Part shown: piece by piece, positions 16,871 through 24,803 of the stretch | How the letters are laid out: the number at the start of each line of letters is the position of its first letter | Position numbering within the stretch: the stretch's first letter is position 1 | Assembly: GCF_028282165.1 (NCBI RefSeq) | Contig: NZ_JANQIM010000038.1 | Coordinates: forward strand, 1 to 34,529 | Reading direction: 5' to 3' | Source: Winogradskyella sp. | GTDB taxonomy: Bacteria; Bacteroidota; Bacteroidia; Flavobacteriales; Flavobacteriaceae | DNA length: 34,529 nucleotides | The notes under the pieces: model-generated | Databases searched by the model: none | What the model saw: the letters and a program-made list of their open reading frames with translations, nothing else | Told to the model about the DNA's origin: nothing | Program-made: the position numbers and the translations under genes

Positions 16871-17209
16871 TTAGTAAACAGATGCTTTATTAAAATGTGT
16901 TACTAATAAATAATATACAACCGCTCTGTATTTGTTTCTGTTAGATTGCCCATAGGTATCCATAACAGATGCTATAGCACCATCCAAATCGTCACTCTCG
17001 CTAAGCCCTAATTTTTTAATTAAAAAATTGTTCTTTACAGTCGCTAATTCCTTTTCATCAGAACCAGATACTGTAGATGAATCGGCATTGTAAATAGAAG
17101 GTCCTAATCCTACAGTTACTTTTGTTAATAAATCCATGTCAGCATCTACACCACATTTTTCCTTTAAGTCTGCAGCATACTTGGCGATTAATTCATCTCT
17201 TTTACTCAT
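16871..17209 (-). CDS. DUF2853 family protein
   Basis: This small soluble protein (112 residues) matches the DUF2853 family as I recall it: MSKRDELIAKYAADLKEKCG at the start, DMDLLTKVTVGLGPSIYNADSSTVS in the middle, and a C-terminal helical region NRNKYRAVVYYLLVTHF. Members are all-helical and of unknown function. The ATG at 17209 is unambiguous. The gene is monocistronic and ended by a strong terminator. It separates cvfB from menD but is not obviously related to either. Confidence 0.85.
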   Translation of the reverse strand: MSKRDELIAKYAADLKEKCGVDADMDLLTKVTVGLGPSIYNADSSTVSGSDEKELATVKNNFLIKKLGLSESDDLDGAIASVMDTYGQSNRNKYRAVVYYLLVTHFNKASVY

Positions 17210-17313
17210 GTTGTTAATTGTTTTGGTTAAATAAATTGTTCCTCTAAAGGTAAGTATTTTTTAGACACACAAAAAATGATCTCGTCACATCTAAATGACA
17301 TTTAACCTTAAAT

Positions 17314-19074
17314 TTACGTTATGAATTTAAAGTAATTTAAAAGTATTTCATCGTTAACTTTAGATGGTGTGAATACCTCTAAAAGTTTAGGCTGATCAGA
17401 AACAATATAAAATGATTCCAACATTGTACTTAAATCCTTTTCATTGGAAACCTTTAGATATTCAAACCCAAACATATTGCAAAGCTGAGCGGCCGTTAAT
17501 TGATGTTTTGTTTCAAAATACACATCAAAATTTTCAGTGTTTTTATGCCCTGGTAAAATCCTAAAAATTCCACCGCCTTCATTATTGATGACTATGATCC
17601 TGAAATTATTAGGAATATAATTATTCCAAAGTGCATTGCTGTCATAGAAAAAACTTAAATCGCCCGTAACAAAGGTTGTGCGTTTTTTGTTAGCAACTGC
17701 TGCACCGATTGCTGTACTAGTACTACCATCAATTCCACTTGTTCCTCTATTACAAAACACGGTGATGTCCTTTCTCAATTGAAATAATTGTGTATATCTA
17801 ATGGCAGAACTATTGCCTACCTGTAACTGACTTTCTTTTGGAATACTTTTTAGGAGGGTATCAAAAACCGTAAAATCCGAAAATGGAATGATCTTTAAAT
17901 AGTCTGCATGAAGTTTACGCCGCTTTTGTCTTACAGCCAACCAAGACGCTTTATAATCACTCTTTGCGTGGAATTGTACCCGTGGTAAAAACGTATTGAA
18001 AAACGTACTAGGTGATAGTTTGATGTGCTTTTCTAAGCAAAAAAATGTATCGTTTGCTTTAAATAAACCAACATGCCAATGGTGCTTTGGTTTATACTGA
18101 CGTAGAAATGCTTTAATTTTCTTGGATACTACCATACCACCAAGTGTGAGCAAAACATCTGGTTGAAGCAATTTAAATCCCTCATCGTCTAAGGGTGCAA
18201 TAATTTTATCTATACCTGGAAAAAAATCACGATGATGAAAATTGGAAGTCGTTTCCGTAAAGACCAAAATGCTATCATCATCAGCCAATTCCTGTAACCA
18301 TTGCTCTTCTACAGAATTTGGTTGAAGCACTCCTACCAAAATCATCTTTCTCTTGGCGGAATGCCAAATATCCATTAGACTTTTAATCTCAAAGTCATCT
18401 ATCTTTTCTTCCCTATCCTTTAGACTAAAAGGTTTAGGATTTATGGTTAACTCATGAATGGTTTCATATAAAGGCTCTTCAAAAGGAACATTAATATGTA
18501 CTGGCCCAGACTTAATTCTGGCCACCGTTAGAGCATCATGAATTTCGGACTCGTTATAAGTCTGAATCCCTTTTTGAAGTCCGAGAAAATGCTCGAGTTT
18601 ATTTTCTATACTCTTAAGAATAGGTAATTCATCATCTTGCCCTTTATGCTTATCTTCGTTGATATCTAATTTTAGATTGGCATGATATAAAACATGCTCA
18701 CCATAAACATTTTTCTGTTTTATGGTTTGTCCGTCTCCAATATCAACTAAATGTTTTGGTCTATCAGCAGATAAAACGACAAGCGGAATATTACTGTAGT
18801 AAGCTTCGGAAATCGCAGGATAGTAGTTTAACAACGCACTGCCAGATGTACAGACCACAGCGACAGGTTCCTGTAGCTGTTGTGCAATTCCGAGAGCAAA
18901 AAATGCTGCGCAACGCTCATCTACAATACTGTAACACTCAAAAAAGTCGTCATGAGTAAATCCAATGGTCAATGGCGCACTTCTACTACCTGGAGAAATC
19001 ACAATGTGCTTTACATTATGCGTTTTGCATAGGGTAACAACCGTTTGCGCTAAGGGAATTTTAGAGTATTTCAT
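17314..19074 (-). CDS. menD: 2-Succinyl-5-enolpyruvyl-6-hydroxy-3-cyclohexene-1-carboxylate synthase (SEPHCHC synthase)
   Basis: This thiamine-diphosphate enzyme joins isochorismate and 2-oxoglutarate, the first committed menaquinone step. Marks are the N-terminal VISPGSRSAPLTIGF, the catalytic-glutamate region YSIVDERCAAFFALGIA, VVCTSGSALLNYYPAISEAYYSNIPLVVLSADRP, and the ThDP/Mg motif from GTSGIDGSTSTAIGAA through GDLSFFYDSNALWN to NNEGGGIF. The length is about 586 residues. The frame includes a TTG at 19077, but the ATG at 19074 (MKYSKIPLAQT) is the natural start. It is the last gene of a menI-menF-menD run, with a -7 box of its own in the 30-bp gap after menF. Confidence 0.94.
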   Translation of the reverse strand: MKYSKIPLAQTVVTLCKTHNVKHIVISPGSRSAPLTIGFTHDDFFECYSIVDERCAAFFALGIAQQLQEPVAVVCTSGSALLNYYPAISEAYYSNIPLVVLSADRPKHLVDIGDGQTIKQKNVYGEHVLYHANLKLDINEDKHKGQDDELPILKSIENKLEHFLGLQKGIQTYNESEIHDALTVARIKSGPVHINVPFEEPLYETIHELTINPKPFSLKDREEKIDDFEIKSLMDIWHSAKRKMILVGVLQPNSVEEQWLQELADDDSILVFTETTSNFHHRDFFPGIDKIIAPLDDEGFKLLQPDVLLTLGGMVVSKKIKAFLRQYKPKHHWHVGLFKANDTFFCLEKHIKLSPSTFFNTFLPRVQFHAKSDYKASWLAVRQKRRKLHADYLKIIPFSDFTVFDTLLKSIPKESQLQVGNSSAIRYTQLFQLRKDITVFCNRGTSGIDGSTSTAIGAAVANKKRTTFVTGDLSFFYDSNALWNNYIPNNFRIIVINNEGGGIFRILPGHKNTENFDVYFETKHQLTAAQLCNMFGFEYLKVSNEKDLSTMLESFYIVSDQPKLLEVFTPSKVNDEILLNYFKFIT

Positions 19075-19081
19075 CAAGCTA

Positions 19082-19089
19082 CAAAAATA
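19082..19089 (-). promoter_or_regulatory. Bacteroidota -7 box (TATTTTTG) for menD
   Basis: The plus strand reads CAAAAATA. Seven bases separate the box from the ATG at 19074. This suggests that menD has an internal promoter and a near-leaderless mRNA in addition to read-through from menF. Confidence 0.5.
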
Positions 19090-19104
19090 AGGAATCTCTT
19101 TAGT

Positions 19105-20220
19105 TTAGCTTAAAACGTTAACGATTGTTTTGGTTTTGTTTACGGTTTCCTCCCATTCTTTTTCTGGGATGGAATCTTTTGTAATTCCACCTCCAACGTA
19201 GATGATGGCATTATCATCTTTTAACTGCATACAACGCAAATTCACATAAAAATTAGAATACATCTTAACAACACTATAGGCATTGTTCTCTACATTTCTT
19301 CGATTAGTATTTCTGGTTTTGAACTGTTTTAAATTGAGCTCACCTAGAAATCCTGTGTAATATTCCCGATGGTAACCTTCATGATTTAGAATAAAATCTT
19401 TTGCTTTCTGCTTTGGGAAACCACAAACTGCTGGTGTAGGATGCAACGTTTCTATTATTGATTTTAGGCTATGATCATCTTTAATAAGACTTAAAATATA
19501 GGTCTTAAGATGTAAAAGATGTCCAGCTTTAACCGTTTCCACCTCCGAAATCTTTATTTGACTTGTATATGGTGCCAGTTGCGTCTTAATATAATCCGTA
19601 ACGATTTGTTGCTCTTTGTACTCTTTATCTGTCCATGGTAGCTGATTATCTTCAGAATAGGGTTTTGTCCCAGCCAAAGAAATTGTTGTTAAACGCTTTC
19701 CTTCTACTTTGAATAACAACTCTGGTGTGGCCCCTAACCATAGTCCTATTTTAGGGTGATACCAACAATAGACCATAGCTTTTTTATAGGTATTGAACAA
19801 CCTTTTAAAAATTGTAATTGGGCGATTAGATTGTAGTGGTTTTTCAACTTTTCTGGATAAGACCACTTTTTCCAAATCGCCGTATTTTATAGTTGCAATC
19901 CCTTTAGAAACGAGATCTAAATGATACAAGCTGCTTTCATTAACAGTATCAGATAATCCGTAGTTCTCATCCAGTTCTAGATGATTGATCTCTACTGCAA
20001 AATGTTCACATTGATCTTCTGGCAACAATATGCTTTCGTTGTTTAAGTCGAAGGGCGCAAACACAAAACCGCTTTCCAAAAAATCCTTAGTCGTATGTAA
20101 TTGATCATCATTTTGCAACCAACACTTTATGATAGAATTGATAGGTCTACTGTAGACCACAAAAGGCAATTGCTTATTGTATTGATTTTCTAAAACTTCG
20201 AAAAAAGAATCTACGGTCAT
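19105..20220 (-). CDS. menF: Isochorismate synthase
   Basis: This is a chorismate-binding enzyme of the MenF/EntC/DhbC family, converting chorismate to isochorismate for menaquinone. Marks are KVVLSRKVEKPL, WLGATPELLFKVEGKRLTTISLAGTKPY, the metal/substrate helix VTDYIKTQLAPY, the HLLHLKTYI segment, PTPAVCGFPKQKAKDFI, HREYYTGFLGELN, and VNLRCMQL with the glycine loop VGGGITKDS. The frame can be extended to a TTG at 20265, but that overlaps the thioesterase gene. The ATG at 20220 (MTVDSFFEVLE) lies 6 bp after the thioesterase stop and gives 371 residues, a normal size. The gene is part of the menI-menF-menD run. A role in siderophore synthesis is unlikely here. Confidence 0.92.
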   Translation of the reverse strand: MTVDSFFEVLENQYNKQLPFVVYSRPINSIIKCWLQNDDQLHTTKDFLESGFVFAPFDLNNESILLPEDQCEHFAVEINHLELDENYGLSDTVNESSLYHLDLVSKGIATIKYGDLEKVVLSRKVEKPLQSNRPITIFKRLFNTYKKAMVYCWYHPKIGLWLGATPELLFKVEGKRLTTISLAGTKPYSEDNQLPWTDKEYKEQQIVTDYIKTQLAPYTSQIKISEVETVKAGHLLHLKTYILSLIKDDHSLKSIIETLHPTPAVCGFPKQKAKDFILNHEGYHREYYTGFLGELNLKQFKTRNTNRRNVENNAYSVVKMYSNFYVNLRCMQLKDDNAIIYVGGGITKDSIPEKEWEETVNKTKTIVNVLS

Positions 20221-20225
20221 GGAAT

Positions 20226-20651
20226 CTATTTCTTCTTTGGCAGTGATATGGTCGATAGCCGACAAATAGATACCAAATTATCGGCTTCATCAGTAATTCT
20301 TATGTCCAATAATTGTGTGGTACGACCTTTATGCAAAAATGTTGCTTTTGCATAGACATAGCCTTCCCTTACACTTTTAAGATGATTAGCGGTAATCTCT
20401 AATCCCCTCACAAAATAGTGTTCTAAGTCTGTAAATATATGAGAAGCAAAACTACCGACGCTTTCGGCTAAGGCTGCGGTAGCACCTCCGTGTAAAACGC
20501 CATCGGGTTGGTGTACTTTTGGCGTTACTGGCATTCTAGCTGTTAAATAATCATCACCAAAATCAACGATTTCAATTTCTAAAGTTTCCATTAATGTGTT
20601 TTTGCTTACTGCATTAACTTCTGCTAGGAATTCTTCTTTAGATTTTTGCAT
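20226..20651 (-). CDS. menI: Hotdog-fold thioesterase, probable DHNA-CoA thioesterase
   Basis: This is a PaaI/YdiI-type hotdog thioesterase of 141 residues. The active-site region QPDGVLHGGATAALAESVGSFAS carries the HGG turn and catalytic Glu (about residue 67), and FVRGLEITANHLKSVREG is the second conserved strand. It starts the run menI-menF-menD with a 6-bp gap to menF. The context suggests that it releases DHNA from DHNA-CoA, the step between MenB and MenA, as YdiI does in E. coli. The substrate cannot be proven from sequence, so a more general acyl-CoA thioesterase remains possible. Confidence 0.8.
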   Translation of the reverse strand: MQKSKEEFLAEVNAVSKNTLMETLEIEIVDFGDDYLTARMPVTPKVHQPDGVLHGGATAALAESVGSFASHIFTDLEHYFVRGLEITANHLKSVREGYVYAKATFLHKGRTTQLLDIRITDEADNLVSICRLSTISLPKKK

Positions 20652-20705
20652 ACAAAATGAGTAGTTTTATTGTCGATTACAAAAATACTGAAACTACCAA
20701 GAATA

Positions 20706-21344
20706 ATGAATTCGGAAGAAAAAGAAATCACCTATCAAACAAGCAACTCCTACTCTACTTTGAATAGACTTACAGAAGCCACAAAAGCCGTATGGTTTGT
20801 ATGCCATGGCATGGGGTATTTAAGTCGTTATTTTCTTCGCTTTTTTAAGGACTTGAATGCTGAGGAAAACTATGTTATAGCACCACAAGCGCCAAGCAAA
20901 TATTACATTCAGCCTAAAATGCATGTTGGTGCCAATTGGTTAACGAGAGACAATACCATGGCAGGTATGAAGAATATACTCAACTATTTCGATGCCATTT
21001 TTGAAGCTGAACAAATCCCAGAGCATGTTAACCTTATTGTTTTTGGTTATTCACAAGGTGTCAGTGTAGCGATGCGCTATATGGCTTACAAGCAATTGCA
21101 ATGCTCCCAACTTGTGATGCATTCTGGAGGTATTCCGAAGGAATTAACTTCTGAAGATTTTGAGTATTTAAGTCCCGACACTGAGGTAAAACTCATTTAT
21201 GGTACCGAAGATGAATATCTCGATGAAGACAGAATACAACAAGAATCACAAAGAGCTATTGATTTGTTTGGTAATAGAGTGACTATTCTTCCTTTTGAAG
21301 GTAAGCATATCGTTAATGTTGAATATATCAATACATTGGTTTAG
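20706..21344 (+). CDS. Alpha/beta hydrolase (phospholipase/carboxylesterase-like)
   Basis: This is a small serine hydrolase with the nucleophile elbow FGYSQG (GxSxG), an acid in IYGTEDEYL and a late His in FEGKHIVN, a complete Ser-Asp-His set. VWFVCHGMGYLSRYFLRFF forms the oxyanion strand. The frame extends back to a TTG at 20670, but the ATG at 20706 (MNSEEKEITYQ) is the better start, giving 212 residues. It is transcribed divergently from menI. Because the window holds every other step up to demethylmenaquinone except MenH, which is also an alpha/beta hydrolase, a pathway role is tempting, but sequence features look more like a carboxylesterase. Function is therefore left open. Confidence 0.8.
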   Translation: MNSEEKEITYQTSNSYSTLNRLTEATKAVWFVCHGMGYLSRYFLRFFKDLNAEENYVIAPQAPSKYYIQPKMHVGANWLTRDNTMAGMKNILNYFDAIFEAEQIPEHVNLIVFGYSQGVSVAMRYMAYKQLQCSQLVMHSGGIPKELTSEDFEYLSPDTEVKLIYGTEDEYLDEDRIQQESQRAIDLFGNRVTILPFEGKHIVNVEYINTLV

Positions 21345-21347
21345 GCT

Positions 21348-21426
21348 GTCATTCCTGCGTAGGCAGGAATCCAGTATAAAGGATTATCGTTCAATAAAAA
21401 AAGATTCCTGCTTTCGCAGGAATGAC
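21348..21426. repeat. Inverted pair of CATTCCTGC-type repeats
   Basis: GTCATTCCTGCG...GCAGGAATC (21348-21371) and GATTCCTGC...CGCAGGAATGAC (21403-21426) are each a hairpin, and are near-perfect reverse complements of each other, about 30 bp apart. This is a dispersed intergenic repeat type familiar from many bacterial genomes. Read in frame with the next gene it gives the tell-tale peptide LRRQESS...CFRRNDK, which is not real protein. Confidence 0.8.
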
Positions 21427-21432
21427 AAAAAT

Positions 21433-22008
21433 ATGAAAGCACCAACTCTTGAAAACAACCGTGTAAGATTAAGTCTTTTAGATTTAAGCAATTACAAACA
21501 TCTTGAGGATATCGCCCAAGAAAAAGATCTTATCTTTTATTCCCCATCCAATATTTCAACTCCTGAGAAATTAAGGGACTATGTACAATTGGCAGTCGAT
21601 GGTTACTATCATAAAACCATAATCCCTTTCATCATTTATGATAAAGAAAAAGAAGCTTATGCTGGCTCTACACGTTTTGGACTAATCCATTGGAAAAATA
21701 AGTTATTGCATATTGGATGGACATGGATAGGTCATAACTTTCAAGGTACTGGCTTAAATGCCAATGTGAAATTTTTAATGCTCCAATATGCGTTTGAAAC
21801 TCTGGAATTTGAAAAGGTTGAATTCAGAATAGATGAACGCAACAAGAAATCGCGACGTGCTGTTGAAAAGCTAGGTGCCACACTTGAAGGTATCTTACGC
21901 AAAGATGTATTGATGAAAGATGGCTTTAGGCGTAGTACATGCTGTTATGGCATCTTAAAAGAAGAATGGCCACAGATAAAGCACAAATTGTTATTAGTCA
22001 TAGGATAG
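21433..22008 (+). CDS. GNAT family N-acetyltransferase (RimJ/RimL-like)
   Basis: This acetyl-CoA-dependent acyltransferase has 191 residues. Segments are LENNRVRLSLLDLSNYKHLEDIA at the start, TRFGLIHWKNKLLHIGWTWIGHNFQGTGLNANVKFLMLQYAFE (acetyl-CoA loop region with QGTGLN) and the family signature VEFRIDERNKKSRRAVEKLGATLEGILR. The frame is open from 21295, but the first 46 codons are translation of the palindromic repeat, so the ATG at 21433 (MKAPTLENN) is the start. The substrate is unknown. It may be an independent transcript after the repeat. Confidence 0.88.
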   Translation: MKAPTLENNRVRLSLLDLSNYKHLEDIAQEKDLIFYSPSNISTPEKLRDYVQLAVDGYYHKTIIPFIIYDKEKEAYAGSTRFGLIHWKNKLLHIGWTWIGHNFQGTGLNANVKFLMLQYAFETLEFEKVEFRIDERNKKSRRAVEKLGATLEGILRKDVLMKDGFRRSTCCYGILKEEWPQIKHKLLLVIG

Positions 22009-22016
22009 AACGTAAC

Positions 22017-22054
22017 GTCAGTTCGAGTGATTTCGATCCCGATAACTATCGGGA
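22017..22054. repeat. TCGAG-type repeat, copy b, with CCCGATA hairpin
   Basis: GTCAGTTCGAGTG (22017-22029) resembles the GTCACTTCGAGTG block at 29804-29816. It is followed by TCCCGATA-AC-TATCGGGA (22037-22054), a perfect 8-bp palindrome. It lies directly after the GNAT gene. Confidence 0.6.
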
Positions 22055-22097
22055 GAATTACATAGTCATGTATTATTTAAAAGCTACCGTTCAATAG

Positions 22098-22133
22098 ATT
22101 GCGAAGCCACACGGAAACGTGTGGCTTCGCAAT
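22098..22133. repeat. Perfect 16-bp stem with GAAA tetraloop
   Basis: ATTGCGAAGCCACACG (22098-22113), loop GAAA, CGTGTGGCTTCGCAAT (22118-22133). There is no T run on either strand, so it is better seen as a REP-like element than as a terminator. It could still stabilise the 3' ends of the flanking convergent transcripts. Confidence 0.75.
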
Positions 22134-22151
22134 GACAATCCTAATAAACTT

Positions 22152-22475
22152 TTAACCGGGTTGCTGTAACGTTTTGTTCTTTTCTTTTAGAATAGCCAAT
22201 TGCTTTTCTAAAAAAGTAATAGCTTGTTCGGTCTTATAACTCGTTTTAGAAGCAAACTCTTTTAAGTCTTCCTTAAACTTATCTTTACCAGATTTTGCCG
22301 CTTCAGACATATCTTCTTTTACTTCCTTAAAGTCACTGACCAATTGATCTTTAACTTCTTTACCTTCTTTTTTTAATTTGTCTCTGGTTACACTTCCTTT
22401 ATCTGGTGCTAATAATACTGCAACACCAGCTCCGATTAAAGCCCCCAAAACAAGTGCTCCTTTATATTGTATCAT
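22152..22475 (-). CDS. YtxH domain-containing protein
   Basis: This small 107-residue protein has one N-terminal hydrophobic glycine/alanine segment (KGALVLGALIGAGVAVLLAPDKGS), the YtxH signature ending in LLAPxxG. A long charged amphipathic helix follows, rich in Lys, Glu and Asp (DQLVSDFKEVKEDMSEAAKSGKDKFKED). It is probably membrane-attached, with the helix in the cytoplasm or periplasm. YtxH proteins are linked to stress in Bacillus; the role here is unknown. It stands alone between repeats. Confidence 0.85.
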   Translation of the reverse strand: MIQYKGALVLGALIGAGVAVLLAPDKGSVTRDKLKKEGKEVKDQLVSDFKEVKEDMSEAAKSGKDKFKEDLKEFASKTSYKTEQAITFLEKQLAILKEKNKTLQQPG

Positions 22476-22618
22476 GTTGTTTCGTTTTAAGATTAATAAT
22501 TCCTTTACTTGTAAGTAGTAAAATCAGCTAATTTGTTACAAACAAATTCAATGCTAAGGATTTAGTCACTTATGAAGTCTTTTGAATTTTTCATCTATTC
22601 CGTCTTATCTCAAAAAAA

Positions 22619-23629
22619 TCACTCTTGCTTTCTAAGATAGACGCTTCCTGAACCTGCATCTAATTTCATTTTTGTTTTACCAGACTTTAACTGAAGTTCC
22701 ATTCCTTTAGTGCCTTCAGTAATAGTCTCATCTAAAATGGTAAAATCTATATTGCTTAAGATGCGATCTCCTGTGGCATCAACACTAATATCTGAATTAT
22801 CGGGAAGCGTGACATCTATATAGCCATCGTTACTCACCAATGAATACAGCTTTTTTGGCGCATCATCGTTAAAAATTACTGTGATATTCCCTCCAATGGT
22901 GTTAGCTACAACTGGTCCATCAACGTTGGTAAGATTTATGGAATTGTAGGAGGTGGAAATCTCTACTTCCCCTTTAAAGTCATGTAACTCCCAAGGTTGA
23001 GACGTCGTTCTAAGAAAAAAGGTATTCGAATTTTTCTTTGTGCAATTCTCTGCATTCCATGATAACTTTATGGTATTCGGAATTAAGATGAGGTACTTAT
23101 TATTAGTGTAAAGCACATTCGATAATGCTGCTGCCCTCGATGTTTCACTCTTTTTGGCCTTCCCTTTTTTATCAGTAGCTTGCAAAGCATAACCCACCAA
23201 TTTTTTATTGTTTGATTTATTGTAATTATAATCCTTAATGATCAACTCACCAGGTTTCTCAGTAATATCCAAGTATAGATTATCCTCGGGATTGGTCGAT
23301 TTATTACCCAAAGGCTTTAATCCTTTTTCTAATTCTTTCTCATTATTCTGGTCCAGAATAAAACCATAATTTCTTATTAGTAAAGTATCTTTAGACTTAA
23401 TCTTAAATTTTTTATTGTCCTTAAAATTGTAGAAGTGGGAAAAGGGCAATTCGCCGTTGAGGCTTTTTATCACAACCTCATTACCATCATACCCTTTGAT
23501 GGTCATATGCGAACTAGAGCATATCTTTAAGGTGCCTTGATTGAATTTAATACGTTTTTCCTTGATTTGTTGTGAATTAGTGACTCCTACAATCAATAGA
23601 AGTACAACTAGGGTTATTATATTTTTCAT
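22619..23629 (-). CDS. Secreted DUF4097-like beta-repeat protein
   Basis: This 336-residue protein has a signal peptide (MKNIITLVVLLLIVGVTNSQ). The body is a series of short beta-strands with the pattern of DUF4097 proteins (VEISTSYNSINLTNVDGPVVANTIGGNITVIF, LVSNDGYIDVTLPDNSDISVDATGDRI, LQLKSGKTKMKLDAGSGSVYLRK), which form right-handed beta-solenoids. It is the last gene of the sigma factor operon and starts 12 bp after the anti-sigma-like gene. Genes of this type often follow ECF sigma / membrane regulator pairs in Bacteroidota, perhaps as an envelope target or sensor. Function is unproven. Confidence 0.75.
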   Translation of the reverse strand: MKNIITLVVLLLIVGVTNSQQIKEKRIKFNQGTLKICSSSHMTIKGYDGNEVVIKSLNGELPFSHFYNFKDNKKFKIKSKDTLLIRNYGFILDQNNEKELEKGLKPLGNKSTNPEDNLYLDITEKPGELIIKDYNYNKSNNKKLVGYALQATDKKGKAKKSETSRAAALSNVLYTNNKYLILIPNTIKLSWNAENCTKKNSNTFFLRTTSQPWELHDFKGEVEISTSYNSINLTNVDGPVVANTIGGNITVIFNDDAPKKLYSLVSNDGYIDVTLPDNSDISVDATGDRILSNIDFTILDETITEGTKGMELQLKSGKTKMKLDAGSGSVYLRKQE

Positions 23630-23641
23630 TTTGTTCGTTTT

Positions 23642-24265
23642 TTATTGATTTAACATGGCTAATAAGGCAGAAGCATTTCCCTTTACCAAGGGTAAAGATT
23701 CTTTGTTATCTATGATTTTTTTCAGAGGTGCTTTTGCGCGCTGCTCTCTTAAAATAGCAACAGATTTTATGAGTTTGAGTTGTACTATAGGTTCTTTTTC
23801 GGCTCCCAAAGCATCAATTAGGTTATTTCTCACCATTTGGTTATCCGGAAATTTTAAAAGCGCATCGATAACGGCAATCTTAGAGTTAGCATCAGAATCG
23901 TCTTTTAAGATTTTAAAAAAAGCATTGAGTATTTTTTCATCTTCTTTTTTATTCTGAAACTGATCTTCTATTTCATAGATGGTCTCGAGTCGGGAGCTAC
24001 TTGTCTCGCTTTCGTCTAAAGCCACTACTAAATTATCCCGTATCTCTAGCTGTTCTATTCTATTGTTGTACAAAAAGCCCAGTGTAACAAACAGTACCAA
24101 GCTTGCGGCAATAGATGCATATCTAATGATGCGCAATCGTCTTACTCGACCCGATTGATGCAGTTCCTTTTTTAGTCTGGCTTCAAAATCCGATGTTGCA
24201 CTTTCTGGCATGGACTTGTCATCAAAGTTGGATTTGTGTTGCCTAATAAATTTTTCTAAACTCAT
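23642..24265 (-). CDS. Anti-sigma-factor-like membrane protein with HEAT-like repeats
   Basis: The 207-residue protein has a cytoplasmic N-terminal part (about 1-45), one transmembrane helix (IIRYASIAASLVLFVTLGFLY, about 45-65), and a periplasmic helical part. The helical pairs (NSKIAVIDALLKFPDNQMVRNNLIDAL, PIVQLKLIKSVAILREQRAKAPLKKII) look like HEAT repeats. It overlaps the ECF sigma factor by ATGA, which suggests that it is the partner of that sigma factor. No canonical zinc anti-sigma motif (HxxxCxxC) is visible, so the anti-sigma role rests on gene order and topology. Confidence 0.75.
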   Translation of the reverse strand: MSLEKFIRQHKSNFDDKSMPESATSDFEARLKKELHQSGRVRRLRIIRYASIAASLVLFVTLGFLYNNRIEQLEIRDNLVVALDESETSSSRLETIYEIEDQFQNKKEDEKILNAFFKILKDDSDANSKIAVIDALLKFPDNQMVRNNLIDALGAEKEPIVQLKLIKSVAILREQRAKAPLKKIIDNKESLPLVKGNASALLAMLNQ

Positions 24266-24798
24266 GATACTACGCTGTTTTGTAATTGCTGTTTTAAAAG
24301 ACGTTTTCCTCTTATATATTGATTACGTACCGTGCTTTCATTTAGGCCCAATTGCTGTGCTATTTCCTTATGGGAATAGTCTTCGATTAAGTACAGCACA
24401 ATAATAATTCGGTATTTATCCTTTAAGTTATCTATCGCTTTTTTAATGTCTTCAAATTTTAAAGACATGTTCTCGTAATCGTCCTGTGCGTCTTCAGTTT
24501 CTGGAAGCTGATTGGCATCGTGCAGCCAACCCAATTTCTTTTTCTTCCTCAAAAAATCCAAAGCACAATTAACGACAATACGTTTTAACCAGGGCCCAAG
24601 GTTAAGATCGTTCTCTAACTTCGAAATATTCTGAAACGCTTTAATAAAGGCATCATGCACAGCGTCCTGTGCATCGTGTTCGTTTTTAACAATCCTAAAG
24701 CTTACGTTATACAGCATATCCTTGTACATCAGATAGACTTGCATCTGTGCTTTTGCATCATTTTCCTTACAGGCTTTTATTAATTTTGAACGTTCCAA
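24262..24798 (-). CDS. ECF-type RNA polymerase sigma factor
   Basis: This is a group 4 sigma factor of 178 residues with sigma-2 (MYKDMLYNVSFRIVKNEHDAQDAVHDAFIKAFQNI, about 24-58) and sigma-4 (LKDKYRIIIVLYLIEDYSHKEIAQQLGLNESTVRNQYIRGKRLLKQQL) joined by a short linker with an acidic stretch (PETEDAQDDYENM). It begins at a TTG (24798); the N-terminus MERSKLIKACKEND fits the family, and no in-frame ATG lies near. The TTG is also the last three bases of a TATTTTTG box. It heads a three-gene operon with the HEAT/anti-sigma-like and DUF4097-like genes. Confidence 0.9.
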   Translation of the reverse strand: MERSKLIKACKENDAKAQMQVYLMYKDMLYNVSFRIVKNEHDAQDAVHDAFIKAFQNISKLENDLNLGPWLKRIVVNCALDFLRKKKKLGWLHDANQLPETEDAQDDYENMSLKFEDIKKAIDNLKDKYRIIIVLYLIEDYSHKEIAQQLGLNESTVRNQYIRGKRLLKQQLQNSVVS

Positions 24799-24803
24799 AA
24801 ATA
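24796..24803 (-). promoter_or_regulatory. TATTTTTG box overlapping the sigma factor start
   Basis: The plus strand reads CAAAAATA. It is an exact TAnnTTTG but includes the TTG start codon itself, so it cannot both drive the operon and leave that start in the mRNA. Either it is a chance match or the true start is further downstream. Confidence 0.25.

Noticed and set aside
20221..20265. Extended menF start at a TTG overlapping the thioesterase gene
   Set aside because: The ATG at 20220 gives the usual isochorismate synthase N-terminus and a normal 6-bp gap.
21295..21432. N-terminal extension of the GNAT gene (46 codons before MKAPTLENN)
   Set aside because: It is the translation of the inverted CATTCCTGC repeat pair and the end of the hydrolase gene; the peptide LRRQESS...CFRRNDK is the known false product of this repeat type.
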